In this document: in pieces, positions 1 to 12,266 of the stretch
Position numbering within the stretch: the first letter of the stretch is position 1
How the letters are laid out: every line of letters starts with the position of its first letter
Source: Incurvaria masculella
Taxonomy: Eukaryota > Arthropoda > Insecta > Lepidoptera > Incurvariidae
Reading direction: 5' to 3'
Assembly (NCBI GenBank): GCA_946894095.1
Contig: OX335642.1
Location: forward strand, 4,909,021 to 4,973,020
DNA: 64,000 nt
Position numbers and translations under genes: made by a program
Notes under the pieces: generated by a model
Told to the model about the DNA's origin: nothing
The model's database searches: none
What the model saw: only the letters and a program-made list of their open reading frames with translations

Positions 1-269
1 ACCAGTTTGACCCTATTTTGGACCAGCCATCTCGGTGGGCTACTTTTTATCCATGAAATAATTAAGCCGGACCTAACCCGAGCTGAGCCGGGTACCGCAG
101 CTAGTATTTTTCATTCAACTATAGTGATTTTTTGCAAACTTACTAAAGTACAAGAGACAGGGCAAGATTTATAGACCATATGGAAGTCTTATTTATTACT
201 AATTAAAAGAAAAATAAAAACAGATTTTATTTCCGTAACAATCATGAATATAAAAGGGTTCTGCTGATA

Positions 270-760
270 TCAGTTGGTAGAGGAACTATCGCTTCTTGCA
301 TCGCGTCGATCGTCGCCACGTCGCGTCGTCGTCGTATCGGGCGTGTCGAGACTGGTCGAGACTATGGTGCCAGTAGTGCCTCACCCTGCGCACCGTCGAT
401 CGTCATCTGGCGCCTGCCCTCCCTCCTTCGCTCCGCCTCCGCGCCGACTGCACCAAGCCATCTTGCACCGATTCTATACACCCACAATTATAGCAATGTA
501 TCTATAGAGATCTCGCGCTCTCGCGGTCGCGGCAGCCGAGGCGCAACGCTCGGCTACTGCCTCCCACACACAAGCAAAACAATGTCAGTCACTCACACGC
601 GAGGCGGCGAACGAACGCGCGCGTCGCTGCCTGCACTGCCGCGTGGCGCGAACGCAATCGCGTTGACAAAATAAAAACACACTTACGTACACATGTGATG
701 TTACAGTGGAGTGCTTTATTTGTGAAGATGTAAGCCTGGAGACGAGTTGAGTGAGTGAAT
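270..760 (+). promoter_or_regulatory. CpG-rich promoter / 5' UTR-like block
   Basis: This is a GC- and CpG-rich block (many CGTCG and CGCG runs around 295-660) in otherwise AT-rich DNA. It contains an insect initiator-like TCAGTC at 585-590 and lies directly before an ATG that runs into a consensus splice donor. No clear TATA box is visible at the expected distance. The interpretation as a promoter plus 5' UTR is inferred from composition and position. A 77-aa reading frame at 274-507 is Arg/Ser/Pro-rich and matches no family I know, so I do not call it a gene. Confidence 0.4.
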
Positions 761-812
761 ATGGATGGTGCGGCCGACTCAGACAATTCTATGACTTGGG
801 AAGACTTCTTTG
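761..812 (+). CDS. Candidate first coding exon of an unidentified host gene
   Basis: The ATG at 761 opens a frame of 17 codons plus one base reading MDGAADSDNSMTWEDFF, then reaches a consensus splice donor, TG|GTGAGT, at 813. The segment is acidic and follows a CpG-rich block with an initiator-like motif, which is what a lepidopteran first coding exon looks like. I do not recognise the protein and cannot locate exon 2. The intron would start in phase 1 and, if real, could extend through some or all of this repeat-filled window. The alternative is chance, because an ATG followed by a good donor within 60 bases is not rare. Confidence 0.4.
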
Positions 813-1231
813 GTGAGTCTAATAATTGCTACTCAATTTATGCCCTACGTCAACCGTATTTATTTTATTAGTTATTGTATAAAGCAGTCTTACTTTACCG
901 CGCGGTTTCTTGATGGTAGATAAATAATCTACATTCCTTCCGTTATTTGCCGTTATTCTCCCTAGACCGTGCTCGATGCTCGTTTATTATATTATAACAA
1001 CTCTACTAACGTATCGTGGTTCAATTCTTATGAATCTTGTAATTGTACAAACTATAATAACTGTTATGAGAAACTAAATATTGTTTTATTGATTTCTAAG
1101 TGGATTCGGTGAAGACTCGTTAACGAAACTTTTTTTTATCCAACCTGTTGTAACATTCTGAATGAATGAGAATGGTCCGGACCTCAAAACACATCACGTT
1201 ATTTTTAATTTGAGATAGGAATATCTTTTTT
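813..1231. other. Intron-like AT-rich DNA, nothing recognised
   Basis: AT-rich sequence follows the candidate donor. I see no ORF, tandem repeat or known repeat family before the SINE-A copy that follows. Confidence 0.4.
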
Positions 1232-1541
1232 AGGGTTCCGTACCCAAAGGGTGAAAACGGAACCCTATTACTAAGCCTCCGCTGTCCGTCCGTCCGTCCG
1301 TCCGTCCGTCCGTCTGTCCGTCTGTCACAGGGCTGTATCTCAGTAACCGTAACAGGTAGACAGCTGAAATTTACACAGAGTGTGTATTTATTTTGCCGCT
1401 ACAACAACAAATAGGTAAGATTAAAAAATAATTAAAATTAAAGGGGGCTCCCATACAAAAAACCTGTTTTTTTTGTTTTTTTCTTACGATGGTACGGAAC
1501 CCTTCGTGTGCGAGTCCGACTCGCACTTGGCCGGTTTTTTT
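1232..1541 (-). repeat. SINE-A copy 1, full length
   Basis: On the minus strand this begins with the diagnostic CCGGCCAAGTGCGAGTCGGA head and ends GGGTACGGAACCCTA. It carries a (GGAC)n/(CCGT)n microsatellite near 1280-1325. The head holds a tRNA-like box A (GGCCAAGTGCG) and a box B-like GGTTCCGTACC, consistent with a pol III-derived SINE. The family is abundant in Lepidoptera genomes (established knowledge). Short ORFs inside it are non-coding. Confidence 0.85.
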
Positions 1542-4500
1542 AAATATATCTGAAAACGAAAATGTCGTAACCATGAAAACGTACACGATAACGAATTTCT
1601 ACTTACATGAACATACCTATATCCCTAATAAAGTTGGCATAACTGCAAACTAAATCTAGATCAGCAAACTAAATAAGATCTAGGATCAGCAAATCAAAGT
1701 GCAAGGTTGGCTGTATATTTCTCTGTTCTCCTGGTAGGTATCTGAACGAACAGGTTTCCGCAACATTTCCCCGTATGGAAGTTTATCACGACACGGCAAC
1801 ACGGGGCGGAGGCGACTGGCGCGAAGCGGGGACGAACTCGGGTTCGATATGAGAACGCGGGGTAAGTTAGTGCGTAGCAAGATGTTTTTGGTGTATAGCT
1901 AGTACCTGCCTACTACAATCTGGCAACCAATGAGATTTATGCGTCAATGGCGGCAACCATCATCAATCTCCGTGAATGTGAAGTCAAAATAAAAATAATC
2001 ATGAAACTATTTCCGACTCCCGAGCCCCGATATACCTGCGGTCTCAGGGTACCAAACGGTTGACTATTGTCAACCTCGTTTCCCCTTACGATATTTTAGG
2101 AACACATAATGAATGACGAGTCTGTTGGTGTCTGAGAGATTGAATGTAGAGTTTATTTTCGCATACCTACATGTGGTACCTATGGTTTTGCAAGGGTAGG
2201 TACCTAGGTACAACACATGTTTTTGTAAAACGCATTTTTTATAAGATAAGATCAGCTCTACCATTCGTCTGCACAGAATAGGTTCCTCGAACGGGCAAGT
2301 TTCGATAACAAAGCAAAACTGGATAATTTTAGCCTTGGAAGGATCTTGGTTTATTTAAAATTTTGATATTAATATTAAAAAGCCAAAAACTGAATACATT
2401 CGATATACGCTATTACTCCATGTGTAGGAAACAATTGACTCCAAAACTAAAACTTGAATATAAAATTCCCCAGTGATGAATATAAAAGTGAGTAAAGGGT
2501 AAATCATCGATGGGTAAATCACATTGTTACCTACGACATGACCGATGTACCTACATAAGTAAATAATTTCACTTAGTAAATTCTGAAATTAAAATGCCCT
2601 TATATGAGTGAGCACGATGCGATGGCAGACAGACAGACAGGATGCACGTCTGGTCTCTGTCTTATCTCGCAGCTGGGCATGAGTTTAAACAAAAATATTT
2701 AATGGGGTAAAGGGACGACATCTGTATTATTATAACTTGGGGTCCCGTTTACCAATTTTACGCCCCATTGTTTATGCTTAGGGGCTGGAAAGGTGAAGCG
2801 CACCTTCCTGTCCTATTTAACAATATCATCTACGACTGTCAGTAATCAGCTTTGCAAGCAAAAACGGTGTAACTTATCCATTAAATATTGTATACAAAAA
2901 TCAACTACAAACAAACATACAAATGTTGATAGTCGCAACAGGAAAAAAGACCAACAACAATATTTTTTACTAACAAGCTTCCATAGGTACCTTGCTCAAT
3001 ACTATTTATTTGAACCTAGTCTCTACGAATAGTGTAGACTTCTTTCTCCGTGTCACTATTTGATCTCGAAGAGGTGGAGAGGCATTTGCGAAGCACGAGG
3101 GAAATCGAAAACCGGTCACATGTTAAGAAAATTGCGAGTTACGAATAAAAGTACATAATCAACGAAGCTGTGGCGAAGGTGAACAAATGAATCGGAGACG
3201 TAATCTTGGGTAGGGTCCGAAGTTCACACAATTCTAACGTCATCGACTTCCCAACAGCCTCCACGTGAGGCGCGCGATGACTCATCGGGTGACGTAGCCC
3301 AGTAGCACGCTAACGGTGTGTTTTGACGTTAGCACGTGTGCTAAATACTCGCGGCGGGTAATGAAAATATGTAATTGGCAACACCGTGAACCGTTGAACA
3401 GCGCTGGCGAGTGTAACCACTCACTGTAGTACTCGCTGCATTAGTGAGTATCTATGAAAGATATTCACATTCCAGCTCCACTCTTCAAGTCGTATAAAAT
3501 AAACAATAAGTGATTTTCTTTTTGTATTATGTAAAGTATATACCTAAGTCCAGGAATTAGTGAAATTACTTTCTTCTTGTTGTCCACTCATTCCTGATCC
3601 TTCGAGCCGGATAGAAATAAATTCCAACGTTTTCCACATAGTAGGTACATTATCCTAGGAACGTTAAAAATGAAATAGACGTGAGATGTTCATAGTTCAC
3701 CGTTACTTCAATATCAGTAACATTGTCGCTAAAAAAGTATTTTTCTTTCCCAAATATTTCAGCGCTATAATAGTTTTTATGGACTTTACAAAGAAATGCC
3801 GAAAATAATGTATTGAAACATTAAAACAAATATAAGAGTTATCATCATACCAAAGATAATACTAATAATTACTTCGTATCATACTCTCAATATACTAATA
3901 CTAATGTTATACCTACTACTACTGGTATACCTACTACTACTGTTATCAATACTACTATACGCATGCGTAATTTAAACTGGCCAGTTACACTAGTGTGCGT
4001 AAGTGAAGGGGAGGATCATTACTCGTTCGAAGATCTCTATAGGTATCAGTTTAAGTGTAGGTACGTCTTAAAACGTAAACAATGTGACAAAAAACTTTAA
4101 TTTTATTATTTATAATAACAATGAGAAAGATCATAAATGTTGAACCAGACTTTATTATCATAATCATGCGAAGCTTTTCCAGAGTACACAGAAGGTAAAG
4201 GAAAGGAGAACTGTTACGTGTTCGTTACTTGCGACTCCACCCTAAGGAAAAATTGTGCATATAATTATGATATTATCCTATAGGAATCCGACCGCACGTC
4301 GTATGCCATACATTGGTGACACAGTCCAGCCATCACCGCCGCGCGCGAATGTGCTCCATAAATGCGTTCGCATTTTACCAACAACACAAATCCTCCAAAG
4401 TCCTGCGACAATTTTTGCGTGTAGCATGTGTACGTTAAACGGGTTGGTAGTTTTAGAAAATTTGTGACAGAAGGTTTTATTGTAGGCGCGCCACATAGGA

Positions 4501-5080
4501 AATGTTCCTGTTTTCGATCTGAGGGTTGCAATGATTAACATGAACAGCAAAATCAGTTCGATCAAAGTCACATATTGATACTCGTATTTGTAAATGTTAC
4601 AGGCCAAACCCAATTTTGAGGAGGAACCAGTTTTGTGTGGCTGAACTAACCTTTGTATGTAGCGGCGAAATTGCCTACTGGAAATCCGTCAATTGATTAT
4701 TTTTGGTTTTTTAGAAGCTGTGGTCCTGGGGAATTTAACGCCCTTTGAGTCAGGTAACCGTGTATGGTATTGTTAGCTTTATAGACAGTGGATTGGGGTA
4801 GTTTTTCAGCCTATTTTTGTATTGGTGCGTTATTCTCGGTCGAAATATTTTGCCCCGATGTAAGTGCGATTTAATGTATCAGACATCTCTATTTTTGAAC
4901 CGGAAAGAAAATCCATTTCATCCTTGATATTATTATCTTCTGAAGGTTACGGTATTTTTGAAACCATACTTCGTTACGGACGTTTGGGATGGGAACCTCA
5001 CTCATAAAAAATGAATATTACTCCGAAAAAGTGAATCTTACTCCGAGAGAGTGAATCGGAAGTTGCAATGCTCCAAAGAA
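1542..5080. other. Non-coding, intron-like DNA without recognised genes
   Basis: About 3.5 kb of AT-rich DNA with scattered short ORFs (none above about 110 aa) that resemble no family I know. The longest is a hydrophobic 111-aa frame on the minus strand at 4278-4613. A 25-base block at 3851-3875 (CAAAGATAATACTAATAATT...) matches the terminus of the TIR element at 60586-62770. Around 5025-5075 a degenerate GTGAATC-rich motif recurs at about 22710-22765; both sit just upstream of SINE-A heads. Confidence 0.5.
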
Positions 5081-5354
5081 AAAACCGGCCATGTGCGAGT
5101 AGGATTCGCGCACGAAGGGTTCCGTACCACCGTAAAAGATTTAACAAAAAAAAACCAGTTTTTTGCAAGGGGGCCTTTTAATTTTAATTATTTTTCAATG
5201 TTATAGCGGAAAAATAAATACGCACTCTGTGAAAATTTCAGCTGTCTATCTGTTACGGTTACTGAGATACTGCCCTGTGATAGACGGACGGACGGACAGC
5301 GGAGGCTTAGTAATAGGGTTCCATTGGCACCCTTTGGGTACGGAACTCTAAAAA
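5081..5354 (+). repeat. SINE-A copy 2, nearly full length
   Basis: It starts AAAACCGGCCATGTGCGAGT (one change in the head) and ends GGGTACGGAACTCTAAAAA. It has a short GGAC microsatellite at about 5285-5300. Slightly diverged from the consensus of the other copies. Confidence 0.85.
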
Positions 5355-6261
5355 GTGGCGTTGTCATGGCGACCCAGGGGGGCCATATTGAGTAGCGATA
5401 ATTCTCGAATAACAATAACGGTAGTTGAATGACGCAAACAAATGTGCAATACCCGCCTTTTGTCTGCTATCTACTTTTTGAAAGTAACAAATATTTTCAG
5501 TTTGATTATTGAAAGCTGTTTGGTACCGCGCGCAACACGTCTATAGTAATCGAATCATCATCAATATTGCAATTTTTTTTTAGGCGCCTATTAGATGTAT
5601 AAATTGGATAAATAGTCCGTGATAACAATAAAATTTTCTACCTTGTCGAAAAATTCTATTAATTTCTTGACTTTTCTTGTTAGCATCAAGCTAATTTTTT
5701 GGTTGAAAATTTAACACCTGAAGTCGAGTTGATAACAAACAAAACCGTAACAAGTTTCACCTAGGCGAAACTGGTTTGTCAGAAAATCGGGTTCGTACTG
5801 CAACATGTTCAATTACCTAATCCTAATAGCAGAGGAAGGGTGAAAAGTCAAACCACAATGTCCTCGTTTGGTTCAGTAACGAGAGGCGTTTATGTCACAT
5901 TCACAACAATGGCTATTCACCGATGCAGGAGGTGGGTAGTCACTGGTGTCTACGAGTAACGATTTCGCAAGACATCTCGCGTTGCGACACAGGTCGGCTC
6001 GGCGCGACACGACATTAATTAAAATACTTAGCTGCAATGCTTAGCTGTGACAATGATCGGTGGCTATAGTTCATCAGGTTTTATCGCTCCATCTACGCCG
6101 ACGCGACTACACTATTATTTGTAAAATGCGATGTGAGTGAATGCGACAAGACTGGGTATTCGCTGCGACTTTATAAACGTATTTCACGTTCGTACTATGT
6201 TGGCTCCAGCACTAGATTGTATGCAAGCGAACCCACCGCATTTACTCCCGTGCAAGTCAGG
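5355..6261. other. No gene recognised
   Basis: Mixed AT-rich DNA with a short CpG-rich stretch around 5960-6180. No ORF of note and no repeat family identified. Confidence 0.4.
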
Positions 6262-6476
6262 ATTAGTCGTCTGTGGTTCGGATTCCATGTAAAACTGTCC
6301 CTTAACTACTAGGTAGTAGGGTAAATTCTGCCGAGTTGGTTGGTACCATCGCATTGAATGAACAATGGTCGAAGCGGCAATACATTGTCTGTTTTCCATC
6401 CAGTTCAATGTAGCCCTGCAATATGAGAATGGTCCTGACATGGCAACTAATTACTTCGGGAATGCGGTGTTTCGGG
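6262..6476 (+). repeat. SINE-B copy 1 (3' body)
   Basis: Contains the conserved blocks of a second SINE family: GGTTCGGATTCCATGTAAAA, ACCATCGCATTGAATGA, GGTCGAAGCGGCAAT and CCATCCAGTTCAATGTAGCC, followed by a tail ending near GGAATGCGGTGTTTCGGG. The tRNA-like head is missing or unrecognisable here. The same blocks recur at ten other places in the window. It ends about 6 bp before the DD41D element. Confidence 0.7.
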
Positions 6477-6482
6477 GTAATA

Positions 6483-6514
6483 ACGGGTGGTTAAATTGTA
6501 AGGGCCGATGTTGA
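6483..6514 (+). repeat. Left terminal inverted repeat of the DD41D element
   Basis: Pairs with 9073-9104. The outer base pair or two are imperfect; the GGGTGGTTAAATT and AAGGGCCGATGTTGA blocks match. Confidence 0.85.
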
Positions 6515-6595
6515 ATATGAACCACACCTAAACGCCAAGTTTTTTTCCGAATTTTATTTGACATTTCTCTATTTCAGACTTACTCAATTTGAACC

Positions 6596-7015
6596 ATGGA
6601 GAGATACACAATCCAACAACGTGTTAAAGTTATCCAGACTTATTATGAAAATGGGCGTTCAAATCAAAATGCATATCGTGCACTTCGTGATTTTTTTGGT
6701 CAATTTGATCGTTCAAATGTGCGTTCAATCGCAAAAATCGTGGAAAAATTCGAGCAAACCGGGTCTGTAGAAGATGTGAGAACACCAGTGCATGCTCGTA
6801 CAGCTCGCACTGCAGAAAATATTGCTGCTGTTCGCGATAGTGTGGCTGAAGAGCCGTCCACCTCAACTCGTCGTCGTGCCCAACAATTGCACCTCTCACG
6901 CTCGTCGTTGATGAACATTATGCATAAAGACTTGCATTTACACGCTTACAAGGTGCAATTGGCTCAAGAACTAAAGCCTCTTGACCATTCCAAACGTCGT
7001 GAATGGGCAGAATGA
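6596..7015 (+). pseudogene. DD41D transposase, N-terminal DNA-binding part (5' fragment)
   Basis: A 139-aa frame starting MERYTIQQRVKVIQTYYENG. It carries the paired helix-turn-helix region typical of mariner-like transposases: a first helix-rich segment at about residues 5-60 and a second HTH at about 85-115 (STRRRAQQLHLSRSSLMNI). It binds the terminal repeats in intact relatives. The frame stops just after REWAE at the point where the LINE is inserted, and the catalytic domain resumes at 8298. The ATG lies about 110 bp inside the left TIR, as expected. Non-functional because split. Confidence 0.85.
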
Positions 7016-8286
7016 TGGCAAGAAATGGAACAAAAATATAATTGAACTACGGGAGGTTTTCTTGTCAGTAATTAAGTCGCTCACATCATGGTTTGAACAC
7101 AATAATCTATTGTTAAATAATAATAAAACGAATGTAATGCATTTTGTTCTTGGGGCACATAGGCGTAAAAATAATGAAGACGTAACCAATACTGTAGAGG
7201 AATTATCGTTAAACATGGCTAATGAATTAACTTTTCTGGGATTAATAATTGACAATAGATTCTGCTGGAAACCCCACATAGACAGTCTTGCTGGTAAACT
7301 GAGCTCAGCCTGTTATGCCATTAAAAAAATCAAGGAACTCTGTGGCACGCAAGCTGCAAAAACTGTCTACTTTGCTTACTTCGATAGTCTCATGTTGTAT
7401 GGACTAATGTTTTGGGGAAATGCAGCAGAAGCAAATAGAATATTTGTCTTGCAAAAAAGAGCCTTGCGTTGTATTCTTAGCATGAAAGCTATAGATTCTT
7501 GTAGGAATGTATTCAGCGAAATAGGAATTATGACCCTACCTAGCGCATATGTGTATCAAAATATCTGCCATGCTAGGAAATATAAGCACCATAATACCTT
7601 AAATGCTGATGTACATGACTACGATACTAGACATAAAACTGATTTACAAAATGTTAAGCATAGGTCATCAAAATTTTCAAAAAGTTTTATATGCAATAGT
7701 ATTAGGTTATACAACAAAATTCCAGAGGAGATCAGGAAATTAGGAGATAAATGTTTTAAGAGCAAATTGAAATCAGTATTAATAAAAAAAAGCTACTACA
7801 CTATCCAGGAAGCCTTATTAGATAGAAAACTTGTTTAAATTAAAGCTCATGACTACATACTTGACCGGGTACCTAACACGGTACTACCAATTAATTTTTA
7901 TTTTATTATTATTATTATTTTCTATTATTTTTATGTTTTCTGACATGGGTACTACATTGTAGTATGAATTTGTTTATTTACTAACTTATATTTAATTTGA
8001 TATTACCTTGTATCAAAAATGACGATGGCTTTTTACACCTGAATAATTTAGATCATAATTCCTATTAATTTAGAATAAGATGTCATTATAGTAGTCAAGA
8101 GTTTGCTCCTCACCAATGTATATAATGTTCTTATAATAATGTTCTTTGTGAGCAGTAGTAATCAATCAATCACTAACTAGTTTGTAAGTATCACTGGAAA
8201 AAATAATAATACAATGACCAACCTGACGAAGTTTCTTGTCGGCTCTTCTTCGCCAGAAGTAATCGAACCGACAGGAAAAAAAAAAT
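7016..8286 (+). pseudogene. 5'-truncated non-LTR retrotransposon (LINE) 3' end, nested in the DD41D element
   Basis: An open frame to 7838 encodes the C-terminal part of a LINE ORF2: an RT thumb-like WFEHNNLLLNNNKTNVM near the start, then the region typically downstream of the RT (LYGLMFWGNAAEANRIFVLQ). The catalytic YADD box is missing because of 5' truncation. A long AT-rich 3' UTR follows, ending in a short A tract at about 8277-8285. The architecture is jockey/CR1-like and shares the C-terminal arrangement of the LINE at 16497-18109. The exact 5' junction lies between 7012 and 7040; I could not identify a clean target-site duplication. Confidence 0.75.
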
Positions 8287-8297
8287 GACGAATCTGA

Positions 8298-8999
8298 GTG
8301 TGTAATATACATCTAATGGAGGAAATAAAGAAACTGAAACTGAAACTGAAAGTGGATGATCAATTTTCGAAGAAAATCATCTTCAGTGATGAGGCACATT
8401 TTCACCTCAGTGGATTCGTCAATAAACAGAATTGCCGCATTTGGGCGAATGAGAATCCAAGAGTGATTGTCGAAAAACCAATGCACCCACAAAGAGTTAC
8501 TGTTTGGTGCGGTTTATGGGCTGACGGCATCATCGGGCCGTATTTTTTCCAAAATGAGGCCGGTCAGGCAGTTACTGTGAATGGTGTTCGCTATCGTGAG
8601 ATGATAACGAACTTTTTATGGCCCGAATTGGAAGATATGGATGTGGACGATATGTGGTTTCAGCAGGACGGTGCCACTTGCCACACAGCTAACGAAACAA
8701 TGGCTCTTTTGCGCAACAAATTAAATGGCCGTGTTATCTCACGTAATGGCGATGTCAATTGGCCGCCAAGATCATGTGATTTGACACCGTTGGACTTTTT
8801 TCTTTGGGGTTATTTGAAAGAAAAGGTGTACGTCGATAAGTCAGCAACAATTCAAGAGCTAAAGGATGAGATAATTCGGCACATTAACGGCATAGAACCT
8901 CCATTATGCCTCAGGGTCATCGAAAATTTGGACCATCGGATGGAGGTGTGCCGCCGTGGTCGCGGCGCCCATTTGGCCGATATTTTGTTCCATACATAA
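8298..8999 (+). pseudogene. DD41D transposase, catalytic domain (3' fragment)
   Basis: A 233-aa frame with all three catalytic Asp motifs: FSDEAHF (first D), WFQQDGATCH (second D) and the third D in DLTPLDFFLWG, 41 residues after the second. The WGYLKEKVY block after the third D is typical of mariner-like transposases. DDE/D cut-and-paste chemistry is the family function. The first residues before VDDQFSKK look like junction sequence rather than transposase. The stop at 8999 is followed about 75 bp later by the right TIR. Confidence 0.85.
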
Positions 9000-9072
9000 T
9001 TGAGTAATACCAATATATCATAATAAAATAAAATTACAATAATTTCCTAAATAGTTTGTGTTTTATTCAAAA

Positions 9073-9104
9073 TCAACATCGGCCCTTGAAATTTAACCAC
9101 CCTG
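9073..9104 (-). repeat. Right terminal inverted repeat of the DD41D element
   Basis: Reverse complement of the left repeat with a few mismatches, followed by TA at 9105-9106. Confidence 0.85.
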
Positions 9105-9106
9105 TA

Positions 9107-12100
9107 GATATCATGACTGTGACCCTTTTAGTGATAGTGAACTATGAACATCTCGTGTCCATTCCTTTTTAACGTTCTTGGACACGAACATAGTAGTCAT
9201 TTACACTGGTTAGCCTAGCGAAATGAAACGTATTCTGGCAACCCAAGCGCGTAGGTGCGTAGGAGCACGCTCGGACGAGCTCGAACAGATCTATCTGTGA
9301 CTGAGAGCTAGGCCACTATTACTTATTCTGTGGCTCGGCTTGCGTCATGGTACACGGCTTAGCCGGCTCTATGAACACCGATCCATCATCGGCTCGCGTG
9401 CTCATCGGGCTCATGTGAACCGGCTGCGGAATTCAAGCGTGCTGGTACTGAAGAAATCCGGATTCAGATAATGTCGCATCGTACGCAAGGAATCTAGAGT
9501 TTTGGATCTTGCTGTAAGAAAATCTGAACGCGGTCGCATTCTGGATGAGTGACCGTTCGGCCGTCGAGGTTGGCCGCACGCATGCGCGTATTTTGACAGC
9601 CGGGGGGGAGCGCGGCGCGGCGTCTAGACAGGGAGTCAGGGAGAGGCTCGTATCAATAATATGGAATTGTACAATATTACGACTTTTCATAGAACATTAG
9701 GACATAACTTAATCCGAGATCTCACTTCTACGTTTCGTTGATCGTTTTCAACGGTTCGTTCGCGGGTTATCACATTATAGGTATTTCAATATCGATTAGG
9801 ATCATACGGGTTCTTTTTTTTTTTTAACGAAGCTCGAACGAAAACGAAGAAGTGAGATTGCGGGTATACTGAGCAGTGATTCCACACATTTAGACATGTT
9901 ATCAAAAATAATACAAAGCATTCATTGGCGCCGTTGTTAATATTAAATTAAATGTTTTCTTTTGCGAAAAATCACCCGAACCAGCAAAACATACCATTCG
10001 CGGGTATTGCGTCCTAACCAATTTCGCCAACATTACATAACATTTAAAACTTTAAAAATTCGCTAATATATTTATCATAAAGTATGTACCTACCTACTTA
10101 TAGTTCAATTTGTATTTCTCCTTTTTTCACGCAAGTTGTCTTCCTACTCCGATGGGAATTAGTCGACATTATAATCTTTCAACAGAGTACGACCAACGTG
10201 CTGGTATCGATCCAAGTCTGGCGCCACCCAAACCTATCCCAACATCCAGACTGTTCTTCAACGGGAATAGAGAGGAATTTTCGGCGCAAAGTTCAGGGTT
10301 GGCACACACATCGAATTGAGACTTGCCAAACCGTGCGTCACCATAGTTGAGAAGTAGGAACTGAAACTAAAACTAACCAAAACGAAAACTAAATAAATAT
10401 ATCGAATTCGTCTAAAGGTATTACATACTTTTCGTCTCAAACTATTGAAAAATGTATACTTTCTTACATCATGATGACCTTTTCATCTCAACTAATGAGA
10501 CTACTTTAGATACCATAACCAGCTATCAAGATTTTCTGGTTATAAAATGGCATTTAGTTGAATCTGGCTGTAGACGGCAACTATATCTGGTCGTGGTCTC
10601 TAAAGTGGTCTCATTTGATAGATTCACGTTATGTTCGTGTATCTTCAAATTAATTTTTGGTTATATGGAGACGAGCGTATTCTTTTTTATTTCATGATTT
10701 TCCAGGTAACTTCTGTACCGTATCGTTATATCATTACTAAATACTACGTTAACTGCAGTATGTTTTGGTGTGTCTTTGACATATTTTGTATGGACAAAAT
10801 GTCACATTTGTTGTCCTACGTTACTATTACGTTTGGTTAGTCTTAGCTCCAGTTGCGACTATTTATATCGACCTAAGTGTAAATTAGAACATAATAAAAA
10901 AATATTACATTTAGGTACAACGGTCATCCGGTCCGGTCGGTTCATCACCAGTCGTATATATGACTTCCAAAGCAAAGTACAATTATTTTGACCCTGATTC
11001 TCCACTGTGTAATTTAACGATGAGCACGTAAATGACCTCCAATCGTGATTCAAGAAAAGGGCAATGTTTGGTAATTGAGTTGGCAGATGTCTTCGTACAA
11101 TCATCAATTAAAAATTCAATAGTGTATGCTAGCATTTTAATAATATCGTATACTCTCGGACAATAAAGGTTTCTGTTTATTTCCAAAACAGTTATTACAA
11201 CTTTATTAGACCTCACTTTTTATGAACCCTTATTTATTTTATAATAAATATCGCTCTGACTACGCCTATAATGGGAAACAATTTCATGTTTAAAAAAGTT
11301 AGGTATCTACAATGTTATTGTCTTCACAGTGAAATGATAAATCAATTACCAAGTTCCTTTTACTCTAAAGTCGACGGCCATGTTCGGAAAAGGATCCTGA
11401 TTTGCCTCTATTTTTCTACCATTTTAGATGTAAAAGAACATCTATAGTTGACAACCCTGAGATATTCGCCCTCGACGTCCAAATGTGAACCCCGAAACTG
11501 AACAAATAGCCTTGCGGGGTGAAACACACACATATTAAGCTAAATTACTTATTTTGCGATTGGCGTATGTTTGGATGGTCTTGTATGAAGGAGAAGCAAC
11601 CAAGAGAATACGGCTCCACGAAGCTAAACTCTACATGTTTAATGTTTCAATACTCATATCAATTTTCAATACTCAATACTTCGTTATTATTAAATGAAAT
11701 AATTAAAACTTTGCGATGGGTCATTCCGAGTCACCCCATTTCGAGGAGCCACGACCTTTTGTTGCTCATCCAAACTTAGTTCTCGCAGTTACCCTTATAG
11801 CCCAGCGGCTTTTTTTATTTTTTTTTATTTACTAGAGTATTACACATTTTGAATTAAAATGTATGCAAAATCAAACTGCTTTTAACTGAGTAATTTAGGA
11901 GAAAAAATAATTTATAAAAAGCTAGGAGCTTTTAAAGCTAGCTACTAGGATTTAAAAATATATTCAAGAAAAAAAACATCGGACATGTTTTGATGTGCCG
12001 GTTTCTCCTGAGCGTAGCTGCGCGACATCTTTGTGGGATTGGGCGTTTCAATTTTAAAATGTAGGCTCTAAACATGCATACAATAAAAAGAACGCAAATG

Positions 12101-12200
12101 ATTCTTGTTACCTAAGATAAAAAGAAATGAGCACGCAAATGTGTGTCGCAAGATCTAGGTCGCCGCCGAAATTCAGCGTATGTGCATTAGAAAAGTGAGA
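9107..12200. other. No gene recognised; includes a CpG-rich patch
   Basis: A GC/CpG-richer patch spans about 9240-9640, with inverted CGGCTC/GAGCCG motifs. The rest is AT-rich with short ORFs below 95 aa. The segment at about 9975-10015 (ACCAGCAAAACATACCATTC, CGGGTATTG) is the inverse of a repeat at about 32850-32885, so part of this interval is old dispersed repeat. Confidence 0.4.
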
Positions 12201-12266
12201 AAACCGGCCAAGTGCGAGTCGGACTCGCACACGAAGGGTTCCGTACCATCGGACGAGATTTTAAAA
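12201..12266 (+). repeat. SINE-A copy 3, head only
   Basis: Begins AAACCGGCCAAGTGCGAGTC and runs through the box B-like TTCCGTACCATCG, then the similarity ends. A 3'-truncated fragment. Confidence 0.85.

Larger units (their letters stand above)
6483..9104 (+). mobile_element. Tc1/mariner-type DNA transposon with DD41D spacing, split by a LINE
   Basis: The element is bounded by terminal inverted repeats of about 32 bp that share GGGTGGTTAAATT and AAGGGCCGATGTTGA. It is flanked by TA dinucleotides at 6481-6482 and 9105-9106, the Tc1/mariner target duplication. The two halves of the transposase frame are separated by a non-LTR retrotransposon fragment at about 7020-8286, so this copy is dead as an autonomous element. 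Without the LINE it would be about 1.35 kb, normal for a mariner-like element. Spacing between the second and third catalytic Asp is 41 residues, as in the rosa-type (DD41D) group. Confidence 0.85.

Noticed and set aside
1275..1325. CRISPR-like or regulatory short tandem repeat (TCCG)n
   Set aside because: Simple microsatellite that belongs to SINE-A.
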